This document shows positions 18,604 through 28,021 of a stretch of DNA of 64,000 bases, one piece after another; within the stretch, counting starts at the first letter, position 1, and each line of letters starts with the position of its first letter. The translations under genes were made by a program, and so were the position numbers. The notes beneath the pieces were generated by a model. That model searched no databases. It saw only the letters and a list, made by a program, of their open reading frames with translations, and was not told the origin of the DNA. The DNA is from Vibrio sp. JC009. GTDB taxonomy: Bacteria; Pseudomonadota; Gammaproteobacteria; Enterobacterales; Vibrionaceae. The DNA lies in assembly GCF_029016485.1 (NCBI RefSeq), contig NZ_CP092106.1:310001-374000 (forward strand). Reading direction: 5' to 3'.

Positions 18604-19371
18604 GTGGAAGATAAACAACGAAAAGTTTCGAGGCTGATAGCTCAGGCAGGGCAGATGTTGCTTGCCCATGGTGCGGAAAGCACTCTGGTGGGAGATATCA
18701 TGCAAAGAATGGGGCTGGCTAGCGGGGCTGACGACGTTCAGGTTTCTCTTTCTGCCAACTCGATTGTGGTGACCACTTTTTTCAACGATAAATGCATGAC
18801 AACGACCCGTAATGCTCCTGACAGGGGGATCAACATGCGGGCGGTAACTCAGGTTCAGCGGATCTGTATCATGATGGAAAAAGGGGTGCTTAACTACAGC
18901 CTTGCTCAGGAGCGTCTGAATAAAATAAGCCCGGAGCGCTATAACCGCTGGTTTGTGGTGCTGATGATAGGCTTGTCCTGCGCGTCATTTGCCCGCCTGG
19001 CCGGGGGCGACTGGTTAGTTTTTGCTGTTACCTTTACGGCTTCCGCCATTGGTATGATTGTCCGGCAGGAGATCGGCCACCGTCATTTTAATCCCCTGCT
19101 CAACTTTGCCGTTACTGCATTTGTGACCACTTTTATTTCGGCTCAGGGCATGGTCTTTGGTATTGGTAATCATCCGTTTATCGCCATGGCTTCTTCAGTG
19201 CTGATGCTGGTTCCCGGCTTCCCGCTTATTAATGCGGTTGCGGATATGGTTAAAGGCTATGTCAATATGGGGATTGCCCGCTTTGTATTTGCAAGCATGC
19301 TGACCTTCGCCACATGCCTGGGAATCGTAGGCGCAATGATGCTGGTTGGTGTGTGGGGGTGGGTTGGATAA
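18604..19371 (+). CDS. yjjP: YjjP-like large subunit of a ThrE-type threonine/serine exporter
   Basis: About 255 aa (DUF1212/ThrE N-terminal half). A soluble N-terminal region with LIAQAGQMLLAHGAESTLV and NSIVVTTF precedes about five membrane helices. ThrE of Corynebacterium exports threonine and serine as a single chain; here, as in E. coli YjjP/YjjB, it is split in two genes. The next gene overlaps by one base (TAATG). E. coli YjjPB is reported as a succinate exporter, so the substrate is uncertain. I prefer the GTG at 18604 (GGAG five bases upstream) over the GTG at 18589. Confidence 0.88.
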   Translation: MEDKQRKVSRLIAQAGQMLLAHGAESTLVGDIMQRMGLASGADDVQVSLSANSIVVTTFFNDKCMTTTRNAPDRGINMRAVTQVQRICIMMEKGVLNYSLAQERLNKISPERYNRWFVVLMIGLSCASFARLAGGDWLVFAVTFTASAIGMIVRQEIGHRHFNPLLNFAVTAFVTTFISAQGMVFGIGNHPFIAMASSVLMLVPGFPLINAVADMVKGYVNMGIARFVFASMLTFATCLGIVGAMMLVGVWGWVG

Positions 19372-19835
19372 TGGAACTGTTACTTGCACTGATTAACGAT
19401 ATGTTTTTTGCTTCGATTCCTGCCGTGGGGTTTGCTTTGGTATTTAATGTGCCGAAGCAGGCACTTAAATATTGCGCGATTCTAGGGGCAATAGGTCATG
19501 GTTCAAGGTTTCTGTTTATGCGCTATGGTGTACCCATTGAGTGGGCTACCTTTTTTGCTGCGACCATTGTCAGCATTATCGGAATTCGTCTATCTCACCG
19601 TTTTCTCGCTCACCCGAAAGTGTTTACGGTGGCTGCTTTGATTCCCATGGTTCCCGGAGTATTTGCATTTAAGGCAATGATTGCGCTGGTAGAGATCAAT
19701 CACCTTGGCTATACCCCTGAGCTTATTTCAGTATTGATGGAAAACTTTTTGAAGGCGATGTTTATTATCGCGGGACTGGCACTTGGACTGGCGTTGCCGG
19801 GGATGTTGTTTTATCGGAGGAAATCCGTTGTTTAA
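19371..19835 (+). CDS. yjjB: YjjB-like small subunit of a ThrE-type exporter
   Basis: 154 aa membrane protein corresponding to the C-terminal half of ThrE (DUF3815). MELLLALINDMFFASIPAVGFALVFNVPKQAL starts the first helices, and the LIPMVPG motif echoes the LVPGFPL motif of the partner subunit, as expected from an internal duplication. The ATG overlaps the yjjP stop. An upstream in-frame extension is possible but would run inside yjjP. Confidence 0.88.
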   Translation: MELLLALINDMFFASIPAVGFALVFNVPKQALKYCAILGAIGHGSRFLFMRYGVPIEWATFFAATIVSIIGIRLSHRFLAHPKVFTVAALIPMVPGVFAFKAMIALVEINHLGYTPELISVLMENFLKAMFIIAGLALGLALPGMLFYRRKSVV

Positions 19836-19884
19836 GGGGGATGGGGCGGACTTCGTCCTTGTGGGCTATGGGGGGATAGCTAGA
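19836..19884. repeat. hairpin dispersed repeat, copy f (after yjjB)
   Basis: GGGGGATGGGGC, core hairpin GGACTTCGTCC (19848-19858), GTGGGCTATGGGGGGATAG. The stem differs from GGGCTTCGCCC by a G-to-A and a matching C-to-T change, preserving pairing. It begins right after the stop codon. Confidence 0.65.
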
Positions 19885-19942
19885 CTCTTGGGGTTTGAGT
19901 TGCTATCGTTTTGCTTTCTTGAATTATGGAACGTATAAAAGT

Positions 19943-20425
19943 ATGAAAATTAGCATGATAGCTGCGATGGCTGATAATCGTGTAATTGGTAAAGACAACC
20001 AGATGCCTTGGCACCTTCCTGCTGATTTTACCTGGTTTAAAAAGTCGACTATGGGCAAGCCAGTTGTGATGGGGCGAAAAACCTATGAGTCCATTGGAAG
20101 GCCACTCCCGGGAAGAACAAATATCGTTATAAGCCGTGATGAAACACTTTCTATTGATGGCGTTAAGATGGCAACGTCTATCGATCAGGCTGTTGAGCTT
20201 GCTGGTGACGTTGAGGAGATAATGATTATAGGTGGCGGCTCTATTTACCAAACCTGTCTTAATAAAGCAGATAAACTTTATCTGACTTTTATAGATCTTG
20301 AGGTTGAAGGTGATACCCAATTCCCGGATTGGGGGGACGGTTGGGTTGAAACTTATTCTGAGCATTATTCTTCAGATGAGAAGAATGCGTACGATATGAG
20401 ATTTGTAGTTTTAGAAAGGGCTTAA
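19943..20425 (+). CDS. folA: dihydrofolate reductase
   Basis: 160 aa. Reduces dihydrofolate to tetrahydrofolate with NADPH and is the trimethoprim target. MKISMIAAMADNRVIGKDNQMPWHLPADFTWFKK includes the catalytic acid Asp28 (Asp27 in E. coli) and Trp23. MGRKTYESIGRPLPGR and IIGGGSIY are the NADPH-binding segments. The ATG at 19943 gives the standard length; an upstream in-frame start at 19895 would add a non-conserved extension. It converges on apaH. Confidence 0.97.
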   Translation: MKISMIAAMADNRVIGKDNQMPWHLPADFTWFKKSTMGKPVVMGRKTYESIGRPLPGRTNIVISRDETLSIDGVKMATSIDQAVELAGDVEEIMIIGGGSIYQTCLNKADKLYLTFIDLEVEGDTQFPDWGDGWVETYSEHYSSDEKNAYDMRFVVLERA

Positions 20426-20436
20426 TTATCATACTG

Positions 20437-20477
20437 CATAGCCCCATAGCCCCATAGCCCCATAGCCCCATAGCCCT
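20437..20477. repeat. octamer array CCCCATAG x4 (folA/apaH gap)
   Basis: CATAG, four perfect CCCCATAG units (20442-20473), then CCCT. It lies between convergent folA and apaH, five bases from the apaH stop. This copy has no core hairpin. Confidence 0.85.
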
Positions 20478-20482
20478 GGGGC

Positions 20483-21286
20483 CTACAAAGCCTCTTGAAC
20501 AAAATACTCCCTATCCTCCCACCGAAGCATAGTCAGAGTCCCCCCCCAAACACACCCCGTATCCAATCCGATAACGTCATTATACTCTCCGCCTTTCAGC
20601 GCGGCCCAGTGACCAAATAGGACGGTTTTACCTAAAGGCTTTCTTCCCGGAACCTTAAACCATGGGATCAGTTCACCTTCTTCCATTTCATGGGGCGGGA
20701 GCTTGCACAGCATGTCGAGGCGGGTATCCAGATGACAAAAGCGCATTCTGGTATAGGCGTTGATGATATAGCGGTAACGCTCGATTCCCGAGAGGTTTTC
20801 ATCCCAGATATCCGGCGTATTGGCATACATCTCTTCGATAAGTTCACGCCAGTTATCTCCGCGCAGGATATGCGATATTTCTTCGGATGCGCTTCGGGCA
20901 GTGGCTAAATCCCATTGCGGAGAAACACCGGCATGGCAGACCACAAACTCGGGGTGTTCTGCCAGCAGTGGCTGCTTTCTCAGCCAGTCAAGCAGCTCTT
21001 CTCTGTCCGGAGCTGCGAAAATCGGCATGGTTTTGTCTTTTTTCTTTTCAGGGTGAACACCTAAAGAGACGGCAAGCAGGTGCAGATCGTGGTTGCCAAG
21101 AACAACCACGGCGGAATCGCCCAGAGATTTAACAAAGCGCAGCGTTTCAAGGGACTTCGGGCCTCGTGCCACCAGGTCACCGGCCAGCCACAGAACATCT
21201 TTCGCTTTATCAAATTTCGCTTTATTCAGCAGCGCTTCCAGTTCATCGAAGCAACCCTGAATATCACCTACGATATAATTAGCCAA
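20483..21286 (-). CDS. apaH: bis(5'-nucleosyl)-tetraphosphatase, symmetrical
   Basis: 267 aa metallophosphatase that splits Ap4A into two ADP. Motifs: GDIQGCFDEL, GDLVARGPKSLETL, GNHDLHLLAVSLG and VCHAGVSPQWDL. It is the last gene of the lptD-surA-pdxA-rsmA-apaH run. In E. coli and other vibrios apaG sits between rsmA and apaH, but here only 12 bases separate them and apaG is absent. Confidence 0.96.
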   Translation of the reverse strand: MANYIVGDIQGCFDELEALLNKAKFDKAKDVLWLAGDLVARGPKSLETLRFVKSLGDSAVVVLGNHDLHLLAVSLGVHPEKKKDKTMPIFAAPDREELLDWLRKQPLLAEHPEFVVCHAGVSPQWDLATARSASEEISHILRGDNWRELIEEMYANTPDIWDENLSGIERYRYIINAYTRMRFCHLDTRLDMLCKLPPHEMEEGELIPWFKVPGRKPLGKTVLFGHWAALKGGEYNDVIGLDTGCVWGGTLTMLRWEDREYFVQEAL

Positions 21287-21298
21287 TCTCGCACCTGA

Positions 21299-22102
21299 TT
21301 AGTGATTTTTATCCAGCCAGTTTGCCATATCAACAAACTGCTCCAGCGTCAGGTTTTCAGGACGCATGCCCGGGTTGACCCCCAACTCTTCCAGAACTTC
21401 AGCGCTCAGAAGAGCTTTATAACAGTTTCTGACGGTCTTTCTTCTCTGGTTGAAGCCTTCACGGCAAACGCGATCCAGCCACTTCAGACTGGTTGCCGGG
21501 TATGGAAGCTCTTCGTAAGGCACCAGCCTTACCACTGCCGAATCAACCTTTGGCGGCGGTACGAAAGCCGTTGGTGGCACTTCCAGTACAGGAACCACTT
21601 TACAGAAGTACTGTGCCATTACCGTTAGTCTGCCGTATGCCTTTGAGCCAGGGCCCGCAGCCAGACGGTTTACTACCTCTTTTTGCAGCATAAAGTGCAT
21701 ATCCTGAATCTCTTTGTGGAACTCAAAAAGATGGAACATAAGAGGGGTTGAAATGTTGTATGGTAGGTTACCAAATATACGTAACTTGTTATTTGGCTTA
21801 ACCAGCTGTGTGAAGTCGAAGCGCATGGCATCGCCTTCATGGATGGTCAGCTTATCGCCAAGGTCCGGGTGGTTTCTCAGGCGTTCTGCCAGATCACGGT
21901 CAAGCTCGATTACGGTAAATTTGTCGACCTCTTTACCCACCGGCTCGGTGATTGCACCAAGGCCAGGGCCGATTTCAACCAGGTTCTGCCCCGGTCTCGG
22001 GTTAATGGCTGATACGATCCCGTCGATAATATAAGGGTCGTTCAGGAAGTTCTGACCAAAACGTTTACGCGCTTTGTGTCCTAAGTGGACATCATTTCTC
22101 AT
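21299..22102 (-). CDS. rsmA: 16S rRNA (adenine1518/1519-N6)-dimethyltransferase
   Basis: 267 aa (KsgA). Dimethylates A1518 and A1519 during 30S maturation. [16 protein letters not shown], the SAM-binding [11 protein letters not shown], and the catalytic [12 protein letters not shown] motif are intact. Its start overlaps the pdxA stop by 11 bases, indicating coupling. Loss of this enzyme gives kasugamycin resistance in other species. Confidence 0.97.
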   Translation of the reverse strand: MRNDVHLGHKARKRFGQNFLNDPYIIDGIVSAINPRPGQNLVEIGPGLGAITEPVGKEVDKFTVIELDRDLAERLRNHPDLGDKLTIHEGDAMRFDFTQLVKPNNKLRIFGNLPYNISTPLMFHLFEFHKEIQDMHFMLQKEVVNRLAAGPGSKAYGRLTVMAQYFCKVVPVLEVPPTAFVPPPKVDSAVVRLVPYEELPYPATSLKWLDRVCREGFNQRRKTVRNCYKALLSAEVLEELGVNPGMRPENLTLEQFVDMANWLDKNH

Positions 22103-23093
22103 CTTTGTTCTCTACTAAATCTATCGCGTATTGCAGCGCTGTCTGGAAACTTCCTGTATCCGCTTTTCCTGTTCCCGCCAGTTCCAGTGCAGTTCCGTGA
22201 TCCACCGATGTTCTTATAAAAGGCAGACCCAGAGTAATATTCACGGAGCGACCAAAGCCCTTGTACTTCAATACAGGCAATACCTGGTCGTGGTACATAC
22301 CAAGAACAGCATCAGCATCTTGCAAATACTTTTCGTTAAAAATGGTGTCTGCCGGAAGAGGGCCAATCAGGTTCATTCCATCACTGGCTTTTAGCTTTTC
22401 CAGTGTTGGCGTGATTGTTTCTATCTCTTCTCTGCCCAGAACGCCATCTTCTCCAGCATGCGGATTTAACCCACATACATAAATATTTGGGTTCTTAATT
22501 GCAAACTTAGTGACTAAGTCTGAATAAAGGATGCGGATTATACTCTCTAGACGCTCTTCTGTAACGGCTTTTGATACCTGATTCAGAGGAATATGTGTGG
22601 TAACCAGAGCGGTTCTGAGTCCTTCGGTTGCCAGCATCATCACCACAAGTGGCGTATCCGACTTTTCTGCAAAGAATTCGGTGTGGCCGCTGAAGGTCAC
22701 ACCGGCGCGGTTTATCACGCCTTTATGTACCGGCCCTGTGACTACAGCATCAAACTCACCGCTCATGCATCCCTGAGTGGCGCGCTCAAGAGTTTTCAGT
22801 ACATACAGGCCATTGCTCTCATTCAGTTGTCCGGCAACAACATTTCCATCGGCCTCAATATGGTCAACCAGCAGGCTGCCCGCTTTTTGTGGAGCAAGCT
22901 CTGTAGCCGTATTGTAGTCAATCAGCTCAACATGAATACCAAGAGCATCCGCCCTTTCTGCCAGCATATTTTTATCGGCGCAAACCACAATCTGGTGTGT
23001 CCAGTCGTGGGCCGAAAGTGCCAGAACCAGATCCGGACCAATACCTGCCGGTTCACCGGCGGTTACGATTATGCGTCTGATTGACTGAGTCAT
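22092..23093 (-). CDS. pdxA: 4-hydroxythreonine-4-phosphate dehydrogenase
   Basis: About 333 aa. Oxidises 4-phosphohydroxy-L-threonine in pyridoxal phosphate synthesis. ITAGEP-type start ([17 protein letters not shown]), metal ligands in [24 protein letters not shown] and [12 protein letters not shown], and the C-terminal [14 protein letters not shown] are present. I prefer the ATG at 23093 (MTQSIRR), which lies one base past the surA stop. An ATG four codons upstream (23105) would overlap surA. Confidence 0.96.
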   Translation of the reverse strand: MTQSIRRIIVTAGEPAGIGPDLVLALSAHDWTHQIVVCADKNMLAERADALGIHVELIDYNTATELAPQKAGSLLVDHIEADGNVVAGQLNESNGLYVLKTLERATQGCMSGEFDAVVTGPVHKGVINRAGVTFSGHTEFFAEKSDTPLVVMMLATEGLRTALVTTHIPLNQVSKAVTEERLESIIRILYSDLVTKFAIKNPNIYVCGLNPHAGEDGVLGREEIETITPTLEKLKASDGMNLIGPLPADTIFNEKYLQDADAVLGMYHDQVLPVLKYKGFGRSVNITLGLPFIRTSVDHGTALELAGTGKADTGSFQTALQYAIDLVENKDEK

Positions 23094-23094
23094 T

Positions 23095-24384
23095 TTATTC
23101 TTCATCCCTGTCTACAACTTCAACGAAAGCACTGGCTCTGAGTTCCTGAATCCATGCCGTTGCTTCTTCGTTAAATTTTCTGTTGAACAGAATTCGGTAA
23201 GCCTTATTCTTCTGGGCTGAATCTGTTCTGTCCACTTCACGTCTTTTTAGCACTTCTACAATGTGCCAGCCATGAACGGTTTTAAATGGTTCACTGATCT
23301 GGCCAACAGGCAGGGTTTCCACCTGATGTTTAAACTCCGGTACATAGAGATCTGGTGTCTGGAAACCAAGTTCGCCATTTTGAGCCGCAGAGCCCGGATC
23401 CTGACTGAATTGCGCAGCAAGTTCACCAAAGGTGGTCTCACCGGATTTAATCTGACGGATAAACTTATTCAGTTGACGCTCTGCGCCGTCATCACTCATG
23501 ATCACGGACGTTTTAATCAGAATGTGCCTTGCATTTACCTCAGTAACTGCAACGGTTTCCAGGCCTTTCACATCATCAATGCGCAGAATATGGAAACCAA
23601 CACCGCTGCGGAAAGGGCCGATAATTGCGCCTTTGTTCTGAGTGGTAATCTGATCGGCAAACACGGTTGGCATCTCTTCTTTACGCATCCATCCCCAGTC
23701 ACCGCCGTTTAGCGCTTTAGGGCCTTTGGAGTAGGCGTAAGCCATTTTGCCGAACTCTTCGCCTCTTTTTAGCTTTTTAACCAGCTCGTTGGCCTGTTTT
23801 TCAACTTCATGCTTGTCGGTATCGTCATCGAACTTAAGCTGAATATGCGAAATCTTATACTGAACCGTTGCATTGCTTTCCTGTGACAGGTTATTTGCAA
23901 GGGTTTCAACTTCAGCCGGAAGAATATTAATTCTTCTTCGTACCAGAGCATTACGCGCTTCAGAGATGGCTATCTCCTGACGAATCTGCTCCCTGAACTC
24001 TTCATAGGTCAGACCTTCTGCAATGACTGAATTTGTTAGTTGCTCAACGGTTTTACCTTTGTCTTTCGCCAGTTGTGTAATGGCCGTGTTCAGTCTGTTG
24101 TCATCAATACGAACGCCAATACGCTCTGCTTCCTGAAGCTGGATTTTATCTGTGATCAGCTTTTCCATTACCTGATCATTCAGTACAGACTCTTCAGGCA
24201 GAGCCTGCTTACCGCCATTTGCGTTGGCTTTAAGAGTTTTTATTGTGTTGTCTATATCGCTTTGAAGAATAACGCCGTCATTTACGATAACCACGACACT
24301 GTCCAGCTCTACAGGCTGAGCGCTGGTCTGAAATGCTGAGAGTAGCAGCGATAAGCTGACTAAAGTGTGTTTCCACATTTTCAT
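23095..24384 (-). CDS. surA: periplasmic peptidyl-prolyl isomerase/chaperone SurA
   Basis: 429 aa. Main chaperone for outer-membrane beta-barrel proteins, including LptD encoded just upstream. Signal peptide ends near TSA-QP. The SurA N-domain ([19 protein letters not shown]) is followed by two parvulin domains, at about 170-275 (ISHIQLKF...GWMRKEEMP...GFHILRIDD) and 285-385 (ARHILIK...[13 protein letters not shown]...GWHIVEVL). Length matches E. coli (428). Confidence 0.97.
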   Translation of the reverse strand: MKMWKHTLVSLSLLLSAFQTSAQPVELDSVVVIVNDGVILQSDIDNTIKTLKANANGGKQALPEESVLNDQVMEKLITDKIQLQEAERIGVRIDDNRLNTAITQLAKDKGKTVEQLTNSVIAEGLTYEEFREQIRQEIAISEARNALVRRRINILPAEVETLANNLSQESNATVQYKISHIQLKFDDDTDKHEVEKQANELVKKLKRGEEFGKMAYAYSKGPKALNGGDWGWMRKEEMPTVFADQITTQNKGAIIGPFRSGVGFHILRIDDVKGLETVAVTEVNARHILIKTSVIMSDDGAERQLNKFIRQIKSGETTFGELAAQFSQDPGSAAQNGELGFQTPDLYVPEFKHQVETLPVGQISEPFKTVHGWHIVEVLKRREVDRTDSAQKNKAYRILFNRKFNEEATAWIQELRASAFVEVVDRDEE

Positions 24385-24417
24385 TCAATCTTTCCAATTT
24401 CTTTTATTGTTCTGGTA

Positions 24418-26814
24418 CTAGTTGTTCAGGTAAAACGGACGACCGTATCCCAGAGAGTTACTTGAAGTGTCGTAGCCAGCCATGCCTGACCCTGCACCAA
24501 TAGTGGTACCGAATCCGGTAATACCAAAGTTAAGGCTGAAGTTTTTCTCATAGGTTGCTTCAGAGCCGATGATGTCGTCAGCCCAACTATCCAATTGGTT
24601 GGCGTAAGTAAGGGCGATATACCAGCAGTCACTGCGGTAGGTCAGCCTCGCCAGCCACTCAAGATTAACATCTTCAGTCAGGTCATAGAAATACTGTCCA
24701 TAAGCATTCAGTTTTCTGGTTAACTGATACTGGGAAATAAAGCCAAGCTGGGATATACCGTCGTTGGTATAGTCGCTGTCTGCATAATCCGGAGCGTTAG
24801 ACTCGATATAGTCCATACTGACATAGCGGTAGTTTAGCTGGCTAAAGCCTCCACCATAACGGTATTCCAGCGTACTGTTAGCCAACTGAAAATCATTGGT
24901 ACTGACATCATACTGAAGACCGCCATGATAAAACACGGTATCAGCGAAGTTGAAATCGGCTTCAACGGCCCAGGCTGAATAGGTTGAGTCATCATCTTCA
25001 TCGGACAGGGCATCATCGTAGGTCGAGTTAGCGTAGATTATCTGACCAAAGGAGATATTCATCCTTTCACGGAATTCATCATCGTAGAATCGTGAGGTGG
25101 CACCATAGCTGAACTGGTTGGCTGGTGCGATATAGTCAACGCTGCTGTAGCGTTTATCCATAAACAGGCCGTAGTAGTCCAGCTGAAGTTTGGTGGTGTC
25201 ATAGTAGGAGTAGATATTGCTCTGATCTTTTTTCGCTATGTACAGATACTGAACCTGAGGTTCAAGGGTCTGTACATAGTTGTCCAGAAAGACGGTATCC
25301 CGCTCCAGATAAAGCTCACCGTGAAGTCTTAGTTTAGGAACGGCGCGGTCGACATTCTCTTCAAGATCTTCGTTTCCGTCTTCGGCCAGAATAGTGCTGT
25401 CCAGATCCTGCTGGTAGTAGGAGTACATCATCTTGGCTTCAGTGGTAAAGCTGCCCCATGGCGCTGCCAACGGCAGAGTCAGGGTTGGCTCGATATGCAG
25501 CCTGGTTGCCGACGGATCCGTGGTTGAGTCTGTTTCAAAGCGGCTGATATGGCTGAGCAGATTAAAATCAAGCTTAGAGTAGAACTCAGGTGCATAGTAG
25601 TTATATTCAAGCTGAGGCATCAGGCGATAAGGGGTTGAACCGGTAGAGAGAACCTGAAAGTCCTTAACTTTTAGCGTGGTATCCCAGGCTTTAGAACGGT
25701 ATGAAACCGTACCTTCCTGCAACAACTGACCATCTTCACGGTTACCGATGCTGGAGCTCAGGTCAGAGAAGTAGGAGATATCACTTACCCGGGAGTAGTC
25801 GACTTCCAGCTTCCATGATTCATCTATGATGGCATTGTGCTTCCAGTTACCACCCCAGCGCTTTCCTTCGTCTAAGTTCTTCTTATCTTCCGGAAGGTAT
25901 TCGAATGTGATGTCACCCTGGCCGAAGTCGTTCAGATAGCGGAAATAAGAGTCAAGCTGCTGTCCTCTCTTTTCCATATGTTTAATCGTGGTTTTCAGGT
26001 CGTAGTTGGGTGCGATATTCCAGTAGATAGGCACTTCCATACCGAAACCGTCGGTACTATCCATGGAGATACTAGGATAGAGGAAACCGGTTTTACGGGT
26101 ATCACCCACAGGGACTGTCAGGTATGGCAGATAGAAAACAGGAACTCGTGCGATTTCAACCCATGGGTTATACAGGGTTGCCATTTCGTCATTCTGATTC
26201 AGCTCTATGGTGGTGGCTCTCAGTCGCCAGGCGTTGTTGCCTTCAGGACAGGAGGTCAGGGAGCCATCTTCCATTTCATAAAAGGCCTGGCCTGATTTAT
26301 GGATAAATGCAGCTTCGCCCCGTCCGGCTTCACACAGGAACTGATACTTAGTTTCTTCCAGCGACGTCTCGTCTGTGTTCAGGTTGGTAACCGCTTTAAC
26401 GGAATGCGTCTTGACCTGGCCATCGGCATAGGTGACGTTTCCTTCCGCTACCACAACACTGTCCTGTTGATGGTAGGTAACGGTATCGGCAGTGATTCGC
26501 TTATTGCCCTGGGTGACAACAACTTCACCTCTATAGGTTGCTTTATCTCCGCTAATCCCTTCCAGATCGTCAGCTTCAATGTTAATTGGCTCTTGTGTTG
26601 AGTTATTATCTGACTGATTTGGGGTCAGGCATTGATCTGGGGAGGACATTTCCTGCACACTAGTGTCTTCAGTTACTAGTGCATCAGATTCATTGGTACT
26701 TTCCGCAGAAACGTTTTGGGTACTCGTATTTTCAGAACTTTCTGCATAGGCAGCGGGCACAAATAGTGCTGCGTAAATAGATGCTGCTAATAAAGTGCGT
26801 GGGAAATGTGACAT
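24418..26814 (-). CDS. lptD: LPS-assembly outer-membrane protein LptD
   Basis: 798 aa. Inserts lipopolysaccharide in the outer leaflet with LptE. Signal peptide ends at AYA-ES. The OstA/LptA-like jellyroll (about 75-210, INIEADDLEGISGDKATYRGEVVVTQG) precedes a large beta-barrel. Mature cysteines are C62, C161, C189 and C730. E. coli has C31, C173, C724 and C725, so here the paired C-terminal cysteines are reduced to one and an extra one (C161) lies in the periplasmic domain. First gene of the lptD-surA-pdxA-rsmA-apaH operon. Confidence 0.97.
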   Translation of the reverse strand: MSHFPRTLLAASIYAALFVPAAYAESSENTSTQNVSAESTNESDALVTEDTSVQEMSSPDQCLTPNQSDNNSTQEPINIEADDLEGISGDKATYRGEVVVTQGNKRITADTVTYHQQDSVVVAEGNVTYADGQVKTHSVKAVTNLNTDETSLEETKYQFLCEAGRGEAAFIHKSGQAFYEMEDGSLTSCPEGNNAWRLRATTIELNQNDEMATLYNPWVEIARVPVFYLPYLTVPVGDTRKTGFLYPSISMDSTDGFGMEVPIYWNIAPNYDLKTTIKHMEKRGQQLDSYFRYLNDFGQGDITFEYLPEDKKNLDEGKRWGGNWKHNAIIDESWKLEVDYSRVSDISYFSDLSSSIGNREDGQLLQEGTVSYRSKAWDTTLKVKDFQVLSTGSTPYRLMPQLEYNYYAPEFYSKLDFNLLSHISRFETDSTTDPSATRLHIEPTLTLPLAAPWGSFTTEAKMMYSYYQQDLDSTILAEDGNEDLEENVDRAVPKLRLHGELYLERDTVFLDNYVQTLEPQVQYLYIAKKDQSNIYSYYDTTKLQLDYYGLFMDKRYSSVDYIAPANQFSYGATSRFYDDEFRERMNISFGQIIYANSTYDDALSDEDDDSTYSAWAVEADFNFADTVFYHGGLQYDVSTNDFQLANSTLEYRYGGGFSQLNYRYVSMDYIESNAPDYADSDYTNDGISQLGFISQYQLTRKLNAYGQYFYDLTEDVNLEWLARLTYRSDCWYIALTYANQLDSWADDIIGSEATYEKNFSLNFGITGFGTTIGAGSGMAGYDTSSNSLGYGRPFYLNN

Positions 26815-26860
26815 CGAATTTTACTATCCTGTGTAACTTTATTATTTATTCGGCAAGTTA

Positions 26861-26888
26861 ATTGACCGGTTTACGAATAAAACGTTCC
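26861..26888 (-). promoter_or_regulatory. sigma-E-like promoter upstream of lptD
   Basis: On the minus strand GGAACGT (26888-26882), a 16-base spacer and TCAAT resemble the envelope-stress sigma-E consensus (GGAACTT-N16-TCTRA), about 47 bases before lptD. E. coli lptD-surA has a sigma-E promoter, which supports the reading. The -10 match is imperfect. Confidence 0.4.
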
Positions 26889-26954
26889 CTATCATAAAGG
26901 AAATTACGCTTTGGGGCACGAACATAACAAAAATTCATAATTGAGAGCACAACA

Positions 26955-27821
26955 ATGTATGTTTTCGGCAAGATACTAGGTATATTTTTCGGTTTTCTTT
27001 TTGGCGGGCTTTTTGGCGCCCTGTTCGGCCTTTTTCTCGGGCACCAGTTTGATAAGGCTCGCCGGTTAAGCAACGCGGGTTTTCGCGCATCCAGTGCGTT
27101 CTCCGGCGGACCAAGCCAGCAGGAGCGACAGGCGGAGTTTTTTAAAGCCGGCTTTGCAGTAATGGGACATGTTGCCAAGGCGAAAGGACAGGTAACAAAG
27201 GAAGAGATTCAGCTTGCTTCAACCATGATGGACAGAATGCGCCTGCATGGTGAGCAGCGAAAAGCGGCTCAGGAGGCTTTCAGAGAAGGTAAATCATCAG
27301 ACTTCCCGCTGGAAGAGGTTCTGGAGAGAGTCCGCATTTCATCCGCTGGCCGCTTTGACCTGCTGCAGTTCTTCTTAGAGCTTCAGATTTCAGCCGCCTT
27401 TGCCGACGGCAGTCTTCACCCGTCGGAAAGAAATATCCTTCACGTAATCGCTAAAGGCTTAGGCTTCTCTTCTCAGCAGCTTGAACAAAGACTACAGATG
27501 CAGGAAGCTGCATTCCGCTTCCAGCAGGGTGGCGGAGGCTTCGGTGGCGGTTCAGCCGGAGGCCGCCAGCAAAGCCAGGGCGGATGGCAACAGACTTATC
27601 AGAAAGATCACCTGGCCGATGCATACAAGGTGCTGGGCATTACCGAAGATGCCGATGGCAGAGAGGTTAAAAAGGCTTACCGTAAACTGATGAATGAACA
27701 CCACCCGGATAAGCTAGTCGCAAAAGGTCTTCCGCCGGAAATGATGGAAGTGGCGAAGGAGAAGGCGCAGGAGATTCAGTCGGCTTATGATTTGATTAAG
27801 AAGGAAAAAGGGTTTAAGTAG
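26955..27821 (+). CDS. djlA: membrane-anchored co-chaperone DjlA
   Basis: 288 aa type III J-domain protein working with DnaK. A single N-terminal glycine/phenylalanine-rich membrane helix (GKILGIFFGFLFGGLFGALFG) is followed by a TerB-like domain (about 55-180), a Gly/Gln linker, and a C-terminal J domain with the HPD motif (NEHHPDKL). The helix has the repeated Gly pattern thought to dimerise. Divergent from lptD, as in E. coli. Confidence 0.96.
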   Translation: MYVFGKILGIFFGFLFGGLFGALFGLFLGHQFDKARRLSNAGFRASSAFSGGPSQQERQAEFFKAGFAVMGHVAKAKGQVTKEEIQLASTMMDRMRLHGEQRKAAQEAFREGKSSDFPLEEVLERVRISSAGRFDLLQFFLELQISAAFADGSLHPSERNILHVIAKGLGFSSQQLEQRLQMQEAAFRFQQGGGGFGGGSAGGRQQSQGGWQQTYQKDHLADAYKVLGITEDADGREVKKAYRKLMNEHHPDKLVAKGLPPEMMEVAKEKAQEIQSAYDLIKKEKGFK

Positions 27822-27823
27822 GG

Positions 27824-27858
27824 TTATAGGTTATAGGTTATAGGTTATAGGTTATAGG
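27824..27858. repeat. heptamer array TTATAGG x5 after djlA
   Basis: Five perfect TTATAGG copies begin two bases after the djlA stop. It is the same 7-mer class as the TATAACC array at ispB, on the opposite strand. Confidence 0.9.
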
Positions 27859-28018
27859 CTATGGGGCGAGCTTCGCTCTGGAGGGCTATGGGGAAAGGTT
27901 ACTTTAGTTTTTCGGACCTAAAAAAAGGTTCTGCACGTATGCAGAACCTTTTCTTTTGGAGCAAAGCACTGGAATCCTATGGCCCCATAGCCCCTAAGAG
28001 CGAAGCTCGCTCCCTAGC
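27859..28018. repeat. inverted pair of hairpin repeats flanking a terminator (djlA/leuD gap)
   Basis: CTATGGGGCGAGCTTCGCTCTGGAGGGCTATGGGG on the left (core GAGCTTCGCTC, 27868-27878) is mirrored by GGCCCCATAGCCCCTAAGAGCGAAGCTCGCTCC on the right (core 27998-28008). Both cores share the same compensatory variant (GAGC/GCTC), so they are each other's inverted copy. A terminator sits between them. Confidence 0.8.
27920..27957. terminator. bidirectional terminator between djlA and leuD
   Basis: AAAAGGTTCTGC - ACGTAT - GCAGAACCTTTT: a perfect 12-bp stem with A and T flanks, serving both convergent genes. Confidence 0.9.
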
Positions 28019-28021
28019 CTT

